The position numbers were made by a program, and so were the translations under genes. The notes under the pieces are model-generated. The model did not search any database. It had not been told where the DNA came from and saw only the letters and a list, made by a program, of their open reading frames with translations. A stretch of 64,000 nucleotides of DNA, taken from Heterobilharzia americana. Taxonomy: Eukaryota; Platyhelminthes; Trematoda; Strigeidida; Schistosomatidae. The DNA lies in NCBI GenBank assembly GCA_944470555.2, contig OX104134.1:101054701-101118700 (forward strand), read 5' to 3'. Below are positions 34,553 to 45,362 of the stretch, piece by piece (the stretch's first letter is position 1; the number at the start of each line of letters is the position of its first letter).

Positions 34553-34582
34553 TTTCATCGTCTTTCTTAACGACATCATCAG
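34553..34582 (-). ncRNA. Hammerhead-like core in the PLE 2 terminal repeat
   Basis: On the minus strand: CTGATGA, one unpaired T, GTCGTT, a short loop, GACGAT, GAAA. The six-base stem pairs with G-U wobbles at its first and last positions, where the 45.4-kb copy has G-C and C-G. Hammerhead motifs are known in PLE terminal repeats. Stems I and III are not evident. Confidence 0.45.
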
Positions 34583-36473
34583 CATAAACTTCAGTATGAA
34601 GTGAGCTGTCAGTATCTCTCCGTAAGTGATTTAGCAGCTTGCACCGACGAAGTAGTTTGTGATTGGTTGTTTCCTTTGATTGTTGTGTCAACGACTGTAC
34701 AAACTTTCCTGTTAGCTGTTCCTCTCCTTGACTTCTAACCTTTCTGACGTTCATCATTTCGCTAATTGGTTGGTAGACTGGGTCTGTGTCTAAACATCTG
34801 TTGATTGCTGGCTAACTGACTTGAATGCCAGGCTTCTAGGAATTCTCTGATATTCTTTGTCTTGCCTCTCTCCATCCAAGATTTCTACATTGTCGAAATT
34901 GAATTCATCTCCATAGTTGTTATCCACGTGCATTGAAATGGGTGATGAAATGTCGTGACGTTTAATAGCCAATTGTTGTTCATGTAGACGAAGGCGATGG
35001 CGACCACTTTGTCCAGTTTAATATTGACTACAGTTATTGCAGTTGATTTTGTAAATAATATTCAGTTTTTCTTCTTTGGTTGTTGCATCCTTTGGCCTGG
35101 ATGATAATGTTTTGGAGGAATTTGTTGGTTTATGAACCAACTAGCCACCAATTCCACCAAGTAGTTTCAATAATCTTGTCGTGATTTCTGATAAATTCAT
35201 TCTTTATATGTGGTATAATGATGCGTTTATTGATTTCTGTCAGTGACTTTGTAGTTGATGATGTAAGGGATAGGCATCTTCTGACAAGTTTCGTCAGTAA
35301 TTTTCTTCGTTTCTCTTTGGGGCTCTTGCACTGCAATGTGTTCTCACCCTTTGGTTTTGAGTCTGTGCGCAACTAATTTTGTACTTTTTTGGGTTGTTGC
35401 TACTCTAGTTGAGGATCTGATCAGTGGTTTTCTAGCTTCCTGTACATTTGGGTTTCCAGTTTTCCGGCATTTTTCCTACTGGCTAAAACATCCAGGAATA
35501 GTAGTTGGTTTTTGACTCCTTCTCCATTGTGAATTCGATGTCACTGAAAACATTGTTGATCAAACTGTCAGTATTTTCTGCATCATCTTTTTCAATGATG
35601 ACAAAACTGTCGTCCATATAGCGAATCCAGAATTTTGATTTGATCACAGGTAGAATGATGGTTTCCAGTCCCTGCATCACTGCTTCTCCAATTAGTCCGA
35701 ATATCGGTGACACCATTCAACTTCCTTTCATCTGTTTGTATATCTTGCCATTGAATTGGAAGTATGTTGTCAGACAAAGGTGTATGAGTTGCATCAGATT
35801 TGAACATTTAAGGTATGTGTGTTCATTGAGTAGGAGGCATATAGTTTCCTTGATCAATTGTGGTTCGATGGATGTGTATAGTGAGTGGTGTGACATCGAA
35901 TAATACCATTAACTCGTCGTTTTGTATGTTGGTGCTTTCGATCGTTCCTAAGAATTCAGTTGATGATTTGATGCAATGTCCGCATGGTTGAACGAGGTGT
36001 TTCAGATTTCTCGAAAGTTCTCTTGATATGTTGTATGTTGGAGTTTGTGGGAGAGAGACTATTGGTTGTAGAGTGATGTCTGATTTGTGCAGTTTTGGTC
36101 TGCCATAGAACTGAGGAAGGATGGTTCCATTTGTTTTCCTTCTAAATTTGTCTTGCTTTGTTATTTCTTCTGTTTTGAAGGTTTTGTTCAAGGTTTTACT
36201 GATCTTGTTGTCGAACTTTTGAATGTGGTTTTCTTCAAGTGGTTGATATACATTTTCGTCTTTAAGTAATTCCTCAGCTTTCTAAATGTAGTCTTCTGTG
36301 TCCGTGACTACCGTAGTTTGTCCTTTATCTGCTGGAAGTATAACGATGTTATTCGTATTTTTCAGTCTTTTTAATGTTTTCTGTTCTTGGATGTTCATTT
36401 GATGGTGATATCTCTTCTGTCTGGTTAGTGGTACGATTGTTTGCCATATTTCTTGTTGAGTGACCTCATATAA

Positions 36474-36485
36474 TCCTGATGTTTA
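36474..36485 (+). repeat. 12-bp target-site duplication, left
   Basis: TCCTGATGTTTA, repeated exactly at 37,326-37,337 on the other side of the SR2-like fragment. Confidence 0.9.
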
Positions 36486-37325
36486 TTATTATTAGTCCCT
36501 TGGGTTCCTAATGGAACATACGGCTTCAGTAGCACGTCTCCAGTGACCTCTGTTCTCTGAAATCTTTTGAACCTGGTTCCACGATAGCCCACAACCTCTC
36601 ATTTCCTCCTCGCACAATCTCCTCCATGTCACCCTCAGCTGAGACGTCCAACTCATCGCTTCCCATGGGGATTCCACTCGAGCAACTGGCCTGATGCATG
36701 ATGTCCCCAGTCGGCCTTCTCAGTGTATGCACAATCCATCTCCACTTCCTTCTGCATATTTGTTGGGTGATAGGTTCTTGATTGGTTCGTTCCCAGAGTT
36801 CCTTGTTGCTTATTCTTGTTATTCTGGCAATCCATCTGATCTTCAGTAACGAGCCAGCGTAAGCAGTTGTTGATGAATGTCTGTAGTTTATTGGAAATGC
36901 CTTTCGTAACGCTCCAAGTCTCTGAACCATACAGAAGCACTGACTTGACGTTGGTGTTGAAAATCCGTATCTTGTTCCACATGCTGAGAGGAGTGCAGAA
37001 GATCTCCACACTGGTTTCAGGCTAATCAACGTCTGTTTTGCTTTTTCGATCCCGGCTGCTTTGACATCCTCGTCTGTGCTGCCTGTAGTTGAAACCATGC
37101 TGTCCTGCCTAGATAGGTGAAGGAGTCTGCTTCCTTTATGTTTCTCTCGTTGATGGTGACTGGAGTTTGTTGTTGTTGGTGTGGTGCGGTATCTTCATCA
37201 CCTCTGTCTTCTCTATATTCACTTGAAATCCCGTCTTCACTGCCTCTTCTATCAACTTGTTTGTTTTCGCCTGTAGATCTTCAAGTTTATGTGACATCAG
37301 GCACAAGTCATCGGCGAAATCCAAG
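36486..37325 (-). mobile_element. 5'-truncated SR2-like LINE inserted in PLE 2
   Basis: About 840 bp on the minus strand, starting inside RT at DFADDLCLMSHKLEDLQAKT (37,322), so the catalytic FADD box is the first recognisable motif. It continues through the C-terminal region (VSTTGSTDEDV, WNKIRIFNTNVKSVLLYGSE) to the 3' tail AGGGACTAATAATAAT at 36,486. Frames are interrupted by small indels. The perfect 12-bp duplication and the 5' truncation are signatures of target-primed reverse transcription. It supplies an FADD reference showing that copies A and B carry an extra codon. Confidence 0.9.
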
Positions 37326-37337
37326 TCCTGATGTTTA
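37326..37337 (+). repeat. 12-bp target-site duplication, right
   Basis: Exact copy of 36,474-36,485. Removing the insertion and one copy rejoins the PLE 2 coding region between ASKTEFFGVLESSL and LYEVTQQEIWQT. Confidence 0.9.
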
Positions 37338-37989
37338 AAGTGACGATTCTAATACCCCAAAGAATTCTGTTTTTGAGGCATCTCCTGTGTTGTAATTCAA
37401 TTCTTTTTGAAGAAGACCTTCCATTTTCGTTAGTGGTTGTTTTGATAAGTTGGCAACACAGTTGTTTGTTTCCTCGGTTGTAGGTTCTTCTGAGATTTTA
37501 AGCAGCTTTTTCTTTAGCACTTTTCTTTATTGTTCTTTGTAGCATCTGCTCGATTTTTTAATTACAGTTGTCAACCTTGTCATGTGCTGCTTCGTGCGTA
37601 TGCTTCATAGTTTTCTATTTTGATTGTTAACCACTAATTAGTATTTTTGGATCCGAGTGTGTGTATCTGTGATCATCAGTTGTACCACTTGTCTTCCACT
37701 TTGTTAAGCTTTTTTCTGTCCCATTGGACAGTTAATCGGTGGTCTATATCTGACACTCTTCAGCAGAGCATGCTGACTTAAGCACTCATGGAGAAAGAAT
37801 AATTGTTATTTTGTGTGTGCTTGTCTTTTGGAGAATTCCTACCATCTTCTAACAACATGAAGCGTGTTACGCTTGTATAATTTTGAAATGGTAGAGAATG
37901 CTTCATGATCAAACATCCTAGCTCAGAAAACACAATACAACCAAGACCATCCACCTAAGCTACAAATATTCTCCACTATTTCAAAACAA

Positions 37990-39218
37990 AATTCCCCTTT
38001 TTAATTCGAACACTAGTCATCAGGAAACATATGAAATCAGGATGTAAATTAAAACAGTATCGAGACAGGCGTGTAAAAAAAGTTGTATACTAATATAAGC
38101 TGATTGATTCGATGGTGAAAGTCCACAATGAGAAACTTTAAGCCTCTAACATGACTTCAAGTACACTTACCTAACGTTTGTAGCAGAGTTTCTTTGGGAC
38201 TGTGTTCACTTGTTACTGTTCCTCACCAACCTATTGTACCCGACCGACTGAAATTGAATACACTTGTTACTTCGCTAATGTAAATCAGCTCATGACTTCG
38301 TTTGTTCCCAATAACTACGCGTTTCAGAAGTCATTATCGACTTCGACTTTAATGCCACTATGGAACAAACTTTTATGTAATTAGAAATACAGGAATTTGG
38401 GTCATTGGATTAAAAACTGGACTGTAAACCAGTGGTTCCAGGGTTTGGAACTCCCCCTCCCCTCCAATCTAGCTACTTCGACCTGAGCAACCGGCTAGTA
38501 TCTGAAAGCCTTATACAATAAGTGTACCTAACATCCTTAGTGGATAAACATGTATCGGTTTGAGTTACACTAAATTTCACTTCAAACATCACAAGTGGTT
38601 GAGAAAAACAACCAGTTTAGTTTATATATGTACAAAATACAAAGATAGTGGTACATTTTGTTTTAAGTAACAATCATAAGTCGAAAGGTCTCATTTATTA
38701 TAATATAATAAAATATTGTCATCATCAGATGCAGAAAACTCATTTCAATGTACTCATTTATATAATATTTTCTAAAACTAAATGATGTGATGAACAAAGT
38801 ACCTGAACAAATATTAATCATAATTTAGTACATTTAATACTGCAAGTTATATTTAAGGTATTCATGGTTAAAAATCTATACAAACGCTGATTATACAAAG
38901 TTGCCTACTAAGAGTTCAGTGGACTTTACAACAGTATACACTGTTTTACCCTCCAGCTGTATAGCATGATGGTTAGATGTGAAGAGTATGAAGAAACGCC
39001 AGGCTAATGTCACCTTCGAAGCATTGTCTGTGTGTTGTAGAAGCACGAAGTAAGCAAAAGCAGAGGTTGGTACGTAGAGTTTTAGGTAAAAAGACGCCTT
39101 AAATCGTCATTTACCCAGACTACTGAGGCATGTGTTACACATCTTCAGTCATTCTCTACATCATTACACAATGTTAACTGGAAAACGATGGTCAAACTGA
39201 AACATGGCATCAGTCCAT
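37990..39218. other. AT-rich unassigned stretch
   Basis: No gene recognised. GGTTCCAGGGTTTGGAACTC near 38,431-38,450 resembles a tRNA-derived B box and may be a SINE relic, but no A box is convincing. Confidence 0.35.
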
Positions 39219-39329
39219 GAAGTCTCTGACTATCGGTCTGATTCGCGTAGGGAAATATAGACTCCCGTGTTAAAGTCAACGTGATATGCGAAATCGATGG
39301 TTACAGACTGTAGATGGGATGACTTGTAA
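39219..39329 (+). repeat. Dispersed repeat, one of an inverted pair
   Basis: About 110 bp sharing roughly 80% identity by eye with the reverse complement of 40,030-40,139. A shared core is GAAATATAGACTCCC. Identity of the family unknown. Confidence 0.7.
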
Positions 39330-40029
39330 CCCATCTCACTTAACTAAATCCATCCATACATCACTTTCGTTTTTTATTTTACCCACTTCTCCCTCTTTTT
39401 TTGTGACTTGCTACGACTTTTGATCATATTTTTCACCCAATTCACACATCTTTCATTTTACTGTTTTGTTTCCTGATTAGTTGACATAAGGTGTAGCACC
39501 TTGCAGCCTTACACAGGAATTTCAGGCGGCATATTTGTACTGACTGATCGGATACAAATTTAATTCACAATGATGTGTCACTAAATTACCACCAAAGTGT
39601 TTAGCCCCTAAGAGGTTTCAAGTTGTCATCAGCTGTGATATTACTTGAAGTCATGTATTATATGCATCCCAAAGGAAAGATATCGTGAAATCAAAGCACT
39701 TTTGTCATGTGTGTATCCTGCGAAACATGTGCAATTGGCTGTACCCAGTCAGTGAGTCAGTCCGTCAGTCAGTCAGTCATTAACAACATGGAACCTAATG
39801 ATAAAAATAACAAACACTTTATTCCTAACTATATTTTCAATGAGTAATAAACCTACTTGCCACACCTCATACCAGCACACTCAGATTACAGAAAAGGGGA
39901 ATAAGGTGTAATCAAAAGCCATAAAACGTTACAAGAAGGGAGGAGGATGTGGTATAACTTATAAGGAACTATGAAATAGCGATTAAGATGAAAATAATAT
40001 TTGAATGCATTTGAACCGATGAAGTTGAC

Positions 40030-40139
40030 TACAAGGCAGATCATCTACAGTCTCCAACGATCGGTCTAGAATCTCACTTGAACTTCAACGTGGGAGTCTA
40101 TATTTCTCTGCACGAATCAGATCAGCAGTCAGAGATGCC
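40030..40139 (-). repeat. Dispersed repeat, inverted partner
   Basis: Reverse complement of the unit at 39,219-39,329, about 700 bases away. Confidence 0.7.
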
Positions 40140-40549
40140 ATGTTCACTTCAGTAGGTGACCAATGACAACGTGACATAATCGAACAGTTGTTTTCTTAGC
40201 TCAGAATAAATATACATGTACGGCTTTATGAATGATTATTTGGTCTTGTGACTTTAGAGTTTAATTTCACTGACTAATAAAATAAGTATCGGTTACCTAG
40301 TGAAGTCCATTAAGAATGCATTTAAAGTAACTATTATAAGTCACAAAACATTTGATATGAACCTCCTGTAAATTAAGCGTTTCTTAGCTAGATTAATATA
40401 CACTCACCAGTGTGGTAAACCTCGGGTTGCTTATGTTTCATAGTATATTAATTGTTAATTTAACAGTGACAGACTCCACATTGCTTAGTCTTGAGTGTCA
40501 ACCAAATTCTACCACCTATTTTGTAGGATGTTTGCTAGGCTTAGAAACT

Positions 40550-40981
40550 TGTAGGGATGCGTGTTACAATTCCGTAACGATTGACCAACCCTACTTAATT
40601 TGATGTGCTCTAGTACCTGCTTAACCAGTACTTTACCTAACGTGTAAGTACTGGTAACAAAACACAAATCAAAAGAACTGATACGCAATGTATTTAAAGG
40701 AGCTATGTATTTAAGGTAAATGTTATAATAATGAATGAGGGAAAAGTTTAATCAACTTATCTGGCTTGTAAGGCTGAACTAGGGACTCGGAGTACGTGCG
40801 TGGTGATCAGCACAATGGAGCGCAAAAATGGCGTCCAAGCCTGCTCGGATGCATGCTCGTTAAAACAAAACTTAAAACACCCTAAGCATCCGGAGGCAAG
40901 CTAGAGATTTATTTAGTTAATTTAATTTAAACTATTTATTTTAGCCCTAGTTATATTTTGGTGCCAGGAAGGTGCACTACA
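40550..40981 (-). repeat. 3' LTR of gypsy element 2
   Basis: 432 bp, minus strand TGTAGTGCACCTTCC to CATCCCTACA. Direct repeat of 44,433-44,864 with no internal difference noticed. Confidence 0.9.
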
Positions 40982-40996
40982 GGTTATCCCCCTCCT
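40982..40996 (-). promoter_or_regulatory. Polypurine tract of gypsy element 2
   Basis: Minus strand AGGAGGGGGATAACC, adjacent to the 3' LTR. Confidence 0.75.
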
Positions 40997-41611
40997 AGAA
41001 GGTTGTTGGGATACCGGCAACCTTCGATCCTAGGAGGCGACTGCGAGGCGGACACGCAACACCTTTCCATATTGGTGATGGAGTAGGTGACGTGTGGGTC
41101 TCCGAAGCTAGTGCAACTATGCACACCTACGAGGTAAGATAACTTTGCGTCTAGACGCAACCCTTCTCGCAGTGGTGGAAGGTGACCCAAAGCCTCCGTC
41201 TACTTTTCCCTATTGCTTCTTAATCTACCGGGGAGTGTACAGGGGGAAATTGGTACAAAGAGAACCGAAGAACGATCCAAGTAGCATCGTCAGCGGCCAA
41301 TTGTATCCAATTTTCAACGCATTTTCTAGGTTCTGCAAGAAGAAAGAAATGGGACATTAGAGTGCTAAGAAAAGGAAAACCAAACAATTCGAAGTGGGGG
41401 TAGTACAGAAAAAAAAATAATAACCAACCAAAAAAAGTTTTCGGAATTTAAATTGTATTTTTGGTTTTCTTTTTTTTTTTTGGAAAAAAAACTGTTTGCA
41501 AAGTAGTAAACATGACTTTTGAAAACTTTAGGTATGAAAACGCATTGAAAGTGTATGCCACGACAAAGTAGTTGAAACTCCGAATTCACCAAGTGTGAAG
41601 TTGCTCTGGGG

Positions 41612-44242
41612 CTAATTAACGAACTCGGCGTATCGCTTGGGCCAATGTACACGCCTCCCAGCACGTGTAGAGGTTACTGGATCAGTGTTACTAGACGTGG
41701 CTCTTTTAGAAGGTTCAGGATACGCGCGACTAAACGAGTCTGTTAGGGAGTCCGGCGGCAAGGGTTTTTCTAGTTGTGTCGGTGTAGAGGAAGGCGGGTC
41801 GTCCTCTATATAAGCTGCCTTCAAACGATCGACACTTATAGAATCCTGCCGTCCAGATCTGTCAATGACGAAAAACTTTTCTTTCCTACTGAGAACCTTG
41901 AAGGGTCCGTCGTATGGTGGCTGTAAGGGCTTACGTACACCGTCACAACGCACAAAGACGTGAGTGCAATCTTGGAGTCTTTTATCCAGCTGCACCCGTC
42001 TACACTGTATCCGTGTGGATGAGGGTTGGAGGCGACGCATGTGTAACTTAAGAGTTTGAGCATAGCCATGGATATCGGTAGGAGTTGGGTCACTGCAGTC
42101 TGAAGCGACCATCTCACCCGGCAAACGTAAGTTACCACCGTAAACTAACTCAGCAGGTGTACACTGTATATCAGTCTTGAGTGTAGAACGGATGCTGAGA
42201 AGAACCAACGGCAGAGACTCAGTCCATTTCATATTGTCGACTGCCATTAGTGCGCTCTTAAGGTGTCGGTGGAATCGCTCGACCAAACCATTGGAAGCTG
42301 GATGATATGCGGTAGTGCGGATGCGTTTGCATCCCAACAGATTCATCAGCTTCTGGAAGGTAGCGGATTCGAACTGTTGGCCTCTGTCGGTTGTCACGGT
42401 GGAAGGGCATCCAAACTGTGAAACCCATCCTTCGACGAAAACCCGACTTACTGTTTCGGCAGTAATGTTAGACAGTGGGATGGCTAACGGCCAGCGAGTA
42501 AACCTATCGACACATGTCAGTAGGTAACTATATCCATCGGAGGGTGGAAGTGGGCCGACAATGTCTAAGTGGACATGAGCGAATCGTGCGTCAGGTTTGG
42601 CGAAAGTTCCAAGTGGTGGGATGTTGTGACGATTCACCTTGGAACGTTGGCACTGAATACATGACCGTGTCCAGTTTCGAACATCACGGTTAATACCAGG
42701 CCAAACAAACCTAGCAGATATGAGCTTGTCAGTGGCGCGGATGCCAGGATGTGAAAGATTGTGCAAAGCATCAAAAACATGCTTACGCAAGGATAAAGGA
42801 ACAACCGGTCTGGGTGTGCCTGTGGAGGTGTCGCACAATATTGACACTTCACTGTTCAGGAGCGGTAGACGCTGTATCTTCAGAGAGGATGAGTGTTGAA
42901 GTTTTTCAATCTCCTCGTCTGAATCCTGAAGTTCGGCAATCTTCTGTAAGTCGACTGCTCGAGGCAAAGTAGTGGTGCAAACGCGAGACAGTGCGTCCGC
43001 GACAGGGTTATTCACACCAGAAATATGACGGATGTCCGACGTGAATTGCGAAATATAATCTAGGTGACGTAATTCACGCGGTGAATATCTGTCAGTAGTG
43101 GTGTGTAAGGCATACGTCAGAGGTTTATGGTCGGTAAAGATGATGAAGTCACGACCTTCCACAAAATGACGAAAATGTTTCACTGAGGCATATATGGCGA
43201 GCAGTTCCCTGCCGAAAGTGCTGTACCGCATTTCGCAGGTGGATAACTTCCGAGAGAAGAATGCAACTGGGATCCAAGTGTGATCCGAAAGTTGTTGCAA
43301 CACAGCTCCAATGGCCGTGTTAGAGGCGTCAACCGCAATGCTAAGAGGTAGGTTTACGTCTTGATGCACCAGCATCGTGGCGTCTGCTATTGCGGTTTTG
43401 ATCTTACGAAATGCTTCTAGTGCCTCAAAGGTGCAAGGTCGAGTGCACTTTTTGGCATTGGCACCATAACGTTTATGGTACCAGCACAACCTGTGTTGTG
43501 ATTGTCGCGATTTGGAACGTCTGCTATCTGTACGGGAGGCAGACCTGTTGCGCGAGCGAGACGTGCGACCTTTGTAAGAACTACCAGACCGCATTTCGTT
43601 CCTGATGCTGCACAACTCTTCATACAATTTTGAGATGTGAGTTATAACATCGAAACTTGTTAGCTCAACAGCCGAGGGAGGATGTGGGCTTTGGGACGAA
43701 TCCGTGGCAGTAGCCAGTGCAGCTGAGATACTAGTGTTGGGTTTCGTAGCATCCACAGCTCTGTCAGCCGCTTCCGCCAACTCTATTAAGGGGCACTTAT
43801 GGAAGGGTGCGAGGATACCTTGAACCGACTGTGGTAACCTCTGTAACCACAGTTGCTTGAGAAATGCTTCATCAATGTTGAAGTCAGCAATCAGCTGCTT
43901 CATCTGACGAAGCAGTTGCGTCGGCTTACGATCACCCAGATGCACATCCCTGAAAAGTTCTTGCACTTTCTGCTGGTCAGTAAGTGCAACACGTTTGATG
44001 AGGGCGGTTTTGAGGCGATCGTAAAGATTCGGTGCTGGGTCATCTAGCACATCTGACACGTCTTCGATCACATTTTCCGGTAAGCTGACGATGACTAAGT
44101 TGGACTTAGTTTCTTGTGATTGAATGTGTCTCAAGGCAAACTGAGCTTCCACATGGGAGAACCATGCAGATGGTCTGTGGGCCCAGAAGGTGGGAAGCTG
44201 GAGGGTTATGGCCATCTGCGCAGTCGAGTCGTTATCCGCCAT
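41612..44242 (-). CDS. Gag-RNase H-integrase fusion polyprotein (protease and RT absent)
   Basis: 876 codons, intact from MADNDSTAQM to the stop. Residues 1-250 are Gag-like (capsid region, then a Ser/Arg-rich segment). Residues 253-270 are the CHCC knuckle CWYHKRYGANAKKCTRPC. At about residue 272 (near 43,426) the sequence passes straight into the end of the RT connection (ALEAFRKIKTAIADATMLVH). RNase H follows with Asp305 (VDAS), Glu346 (GREL), Asp371 (TDHKPL) and Asp416 (VADALSR). Integrase has His494, His498, Cys528, Cys531, a D-D-35-E triad at Asp560, Asp619 and Glu655, and a YDGPFKV module at 777-783. In element 1 protease and the RT palm with YIDD lie between these parts. The join keeps the reading frame. 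All visible RNase H and integrase residues are intact. The ATG is about 170 bases inside the primer site. Function as a trans-mobilised element is inference. Confidence 0.9.
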   Translation of the reverse strand: MADNDSTAQMAITLQLPTFWAHRPSAWFSHVEAQFALRHIQSQETKSNLVIVSLPENVIEDVSDVLDDPAPNLYDRLKTALIKRVALTDQQKVQELFRDVHLGDRKPTQLLRQMKQLIADFNIDEAFLKQLWLQRLPQSVQGILAPFHKCPLIELAEAADRAVDATKPNTSISAALATATDSSQSPHPPSAVELTSFDVITHISKLYEELCSIRNEMRSGSSYKGRTSRSRNRSASRTDSRRSKSRQSQHRLCWYHKRYGANAKKCTRPCTFEALEAFRKIKTAIADATMLVHQDVNLPLSIAVDASNTAIGAVLQQLSDHTWIPVAFFSRKLSTCEMRYSTFGRELLAIYASVKHFRHFVEGRDFIIFTDHKPLTYALHTTTDRYSPRELRHLDYISQFTSDIRHISGVNNPVADALSRVCTTTLPRAVDLQKIAELQDSDEEIEKLQHSSSLKIQRLPLLNSEVSILCDTSTGTPRPVVPLSLRKHVFDALHNLSHPGIRATDKLISARFVWPGINRDVRNWTRSCIQCQRSKVNRHNIPPLGTFAKPDARFAHVHLDIVGPLPPSDGYSYLLTCVDRFTRWPLAIPLSNITAETVSRVFVEGWVSQFGCPSTVTTDRGQQFESATFQKLMNLLGCKRIRTTAYHPASNGLVERFHRHLKSALMAVDNMKWTESLPLVLLSIRSTLKTDIQCTPAELVYGGNLRLPGEMVASDCSDPTPTDIHGYAQTLKLHMRRLQPSSTRIQCRRVQLDKRLQDCTHVFVRCDGVRKPLQPPYDGPFKVLSRKEKFFVIDRSGRQDSISVDRLKAAYIEDDPPSSTPTQLEKPLPPDSLTDSFSRAYPEPSKRATSSNTDPVTSTRAGRRVHWPKRYAEFVN

Positions 44243-44410
44243 TGATCAGGGAATTAACAAGGCACGATAGTGATAATAAAAAAAATTACAATGCAAAAAT
44301 AACCAGTGAGGAGTGCAATAATATTTAAAAAAAACGCTAGACGTCCCAAAAACAAAATTAGGCCAGACAAATCAACGCAAGAGAACAAAGGTACTAGACA
44401 AAATAAGAAG

Positions 44411-44430
44411 TGACAACCGGGCTCACCAAT
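44411..44430 (-). promoter_or_regulatory. Primer binding site of gypsy element 2
   Basis: Minus strand TTGGTGAGCCCGGTTGTCA just inside the 5' LTR. It matches element 1 for the first 12 bases only, so the primer tRNA pairing is shorter or different. Confidence 0.6.
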
Positions 44431-44432
44431 TT

Positions 44433-44864
44433 TCTAGGGATGCGTGTTACAATTCCGTAACGATTGACCAACCCTACTTAATTTGATGTGCTCTAGTACC
44501 TGCTTAACCAGTACTTTACCTAACGTGTAAGTACTGGTAACAAAACACAAATCAAAAGAACTGATACGCAATGTATTTAAAGGAGCTATGTATTTAAGGT
44601 AAATGTTATAATAATGAATGAGGGAAAAGTTTAATCAACTTATCTGGCTTGTAAGGCTGAACTAGGGACTCGGAGTACGTGCGTGGTGATCAGCACAATG
44701 GAGCGCAAAAATGGCGTCCAAGCCTGCTCGGATGCATGCTCGTTAAAACAAAACTTAAAACACCCTAAGCATCCGGAGGCAAGCTAGAGATTTATTTAGT
44801 TAATTTAATTTAAACTATTTATTTTAGCCCTAGTTATATTTTGGTGCCAGGAAGGTGCACTACA
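44433..44864 (-). repeat. 5' LTR of gypsy element 2
   Basis: Same sequence as 40,550-40,981, except that the U5 terminal CA reads GA on the minus strand. Confidence 0.9.
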
Positions 44865-45362
44865 AACTCATCAACACCAAGAACTTTGGTTGATGTTAGT
44901 TGGTTGACGACAATCAGAAGGTATCCCTGCTTGGCCCACGTCTCGTGATGTTTAGAACTCTTCAGCAAGGCTTATGTGGAACCTCAGAGGACCAAACCCG
45001 TGCCAGTCAGTGCTTCAGTCAACAGTGTTACGACTTGGCTATTCGGGCTGTGAATGACCTCCTGTAGAACTGGATTAGGTAAATAGATTGGTCACTGGAT
45101 GGCAGTCATTTTCATCTTGTGAAGTTTTGAGTGCCGGCTGAATTCTACTGATCATGGTACACAAAGGTGCGTTTAAATTGATAGCCAATTTTTCAACCCT
45201 GTCTGACTCAGATAATATTGTGACACATGGACTTTTTTTAGTGTCATCTGCGCTACAATTACCGTTAGGTAATTTCTCCCTAAAATACAACAAACCAAGC
45301 ATTGTATACGCTGAGCTGAGTGTGTGATCAAGCTCCATGAGATGCAGTAATAAGTTAACTAG

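Larger units (their letters stand above)
34790..37520 (-). pseudogene. PLE 2 reverse transcriptase and GIY-YIG endonuclease, broken
   Basis: The N-terminal part (NCVANLSKQPLTKMEGLLQK, ELNYNTGDASKTEF) at 37,466-37,344 continues beyond the insertion at 36,470 with YEVTQQEIWQTIVPLTRQKR and VILPADKGQTTVV. RT follows: ILPQFYGRPKLHK, LQPIVSLPQTPTYNISREL and LKHLVQPCGHCIKSSTEFL at 36,120-35,930, then a decayed motif A (VLFDVTPLTIHI). Motif B is near 35,716 (MVSPIFGLIGEAVMQGLE), then FWIRYMDDSFVIIEKDDAEN with an intact YMDD. The endonuclease tail (LHEQQLAIKRHDISSPISMH) lies at 35,000-34,920. Stops and frameshifts occur at about 36,280, 35,820 and 35,480, besides the 840-bp insertion. Confidence 0.75.
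34470..37990 (-). mobile_element. Penelope-like element 2, split by an SR2-like insertion
   Basis: Minus-strand PLE. The N-terminal segment lies near 37,520-37,338, RT at about 36,470-35,480 and the GIY-YIG C-terminus at about 35,070-34,790. Related terminal sequences in opposite orientation lie at about 34,480-34,590 (TTGGTTGTATTGTGTTCTCT) and 37,850-37,980 (its complement, AACACAATACAACCAAGACC), as expected of the LTR-like ends of PLEs. A third copy of the same terminal sequence stands alone at 45.4 kb. An SR2-like fragment is inserted at 36,486-37,325. Element ends are approximate. Confidence 0.75.
40550..44864 (-). mobile_element. Ty3/gypsy LTR retrotransposon 2, lacking protease and RT
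   Basis: Minus-strand element of about 4.3 kb with LTRs at 44,433-44,864 (5') and 40,550-40,981 (3'), which appear identical apart from the last two bases at the U5 end. A 4-bp duplication, AACT, flanks it at 40,546-40,549 and 44,865-44,868. Primer site and polypurine tract are present. A single intact frame fuses Gag to RNase H-integrase, about 1.3 kb shorter than expected from element 1. Identical LTRs mean a very recent insertion. The missing RT means that it would need enzymes from a relative to move. Confidence 0.9.

Noticed and set aside
38431..38450. B-box-like GGTTCCAGGGTTTGGAACTC as a tRNA or SINE
   Set aside because: No convincing A box, acceptor stem or family tail.
39721..39790. 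CAGTCAGT/CCGTCAGTCAGTCAG run as a tandem regulatory array
   Set aside because: A short, irregular simple repeat with no other evidence.
41836..42138. 100-codon frame inside gypsy element 2
   Set aside because: Out-of-frame shadow of the intact integrase-end coding sequence.
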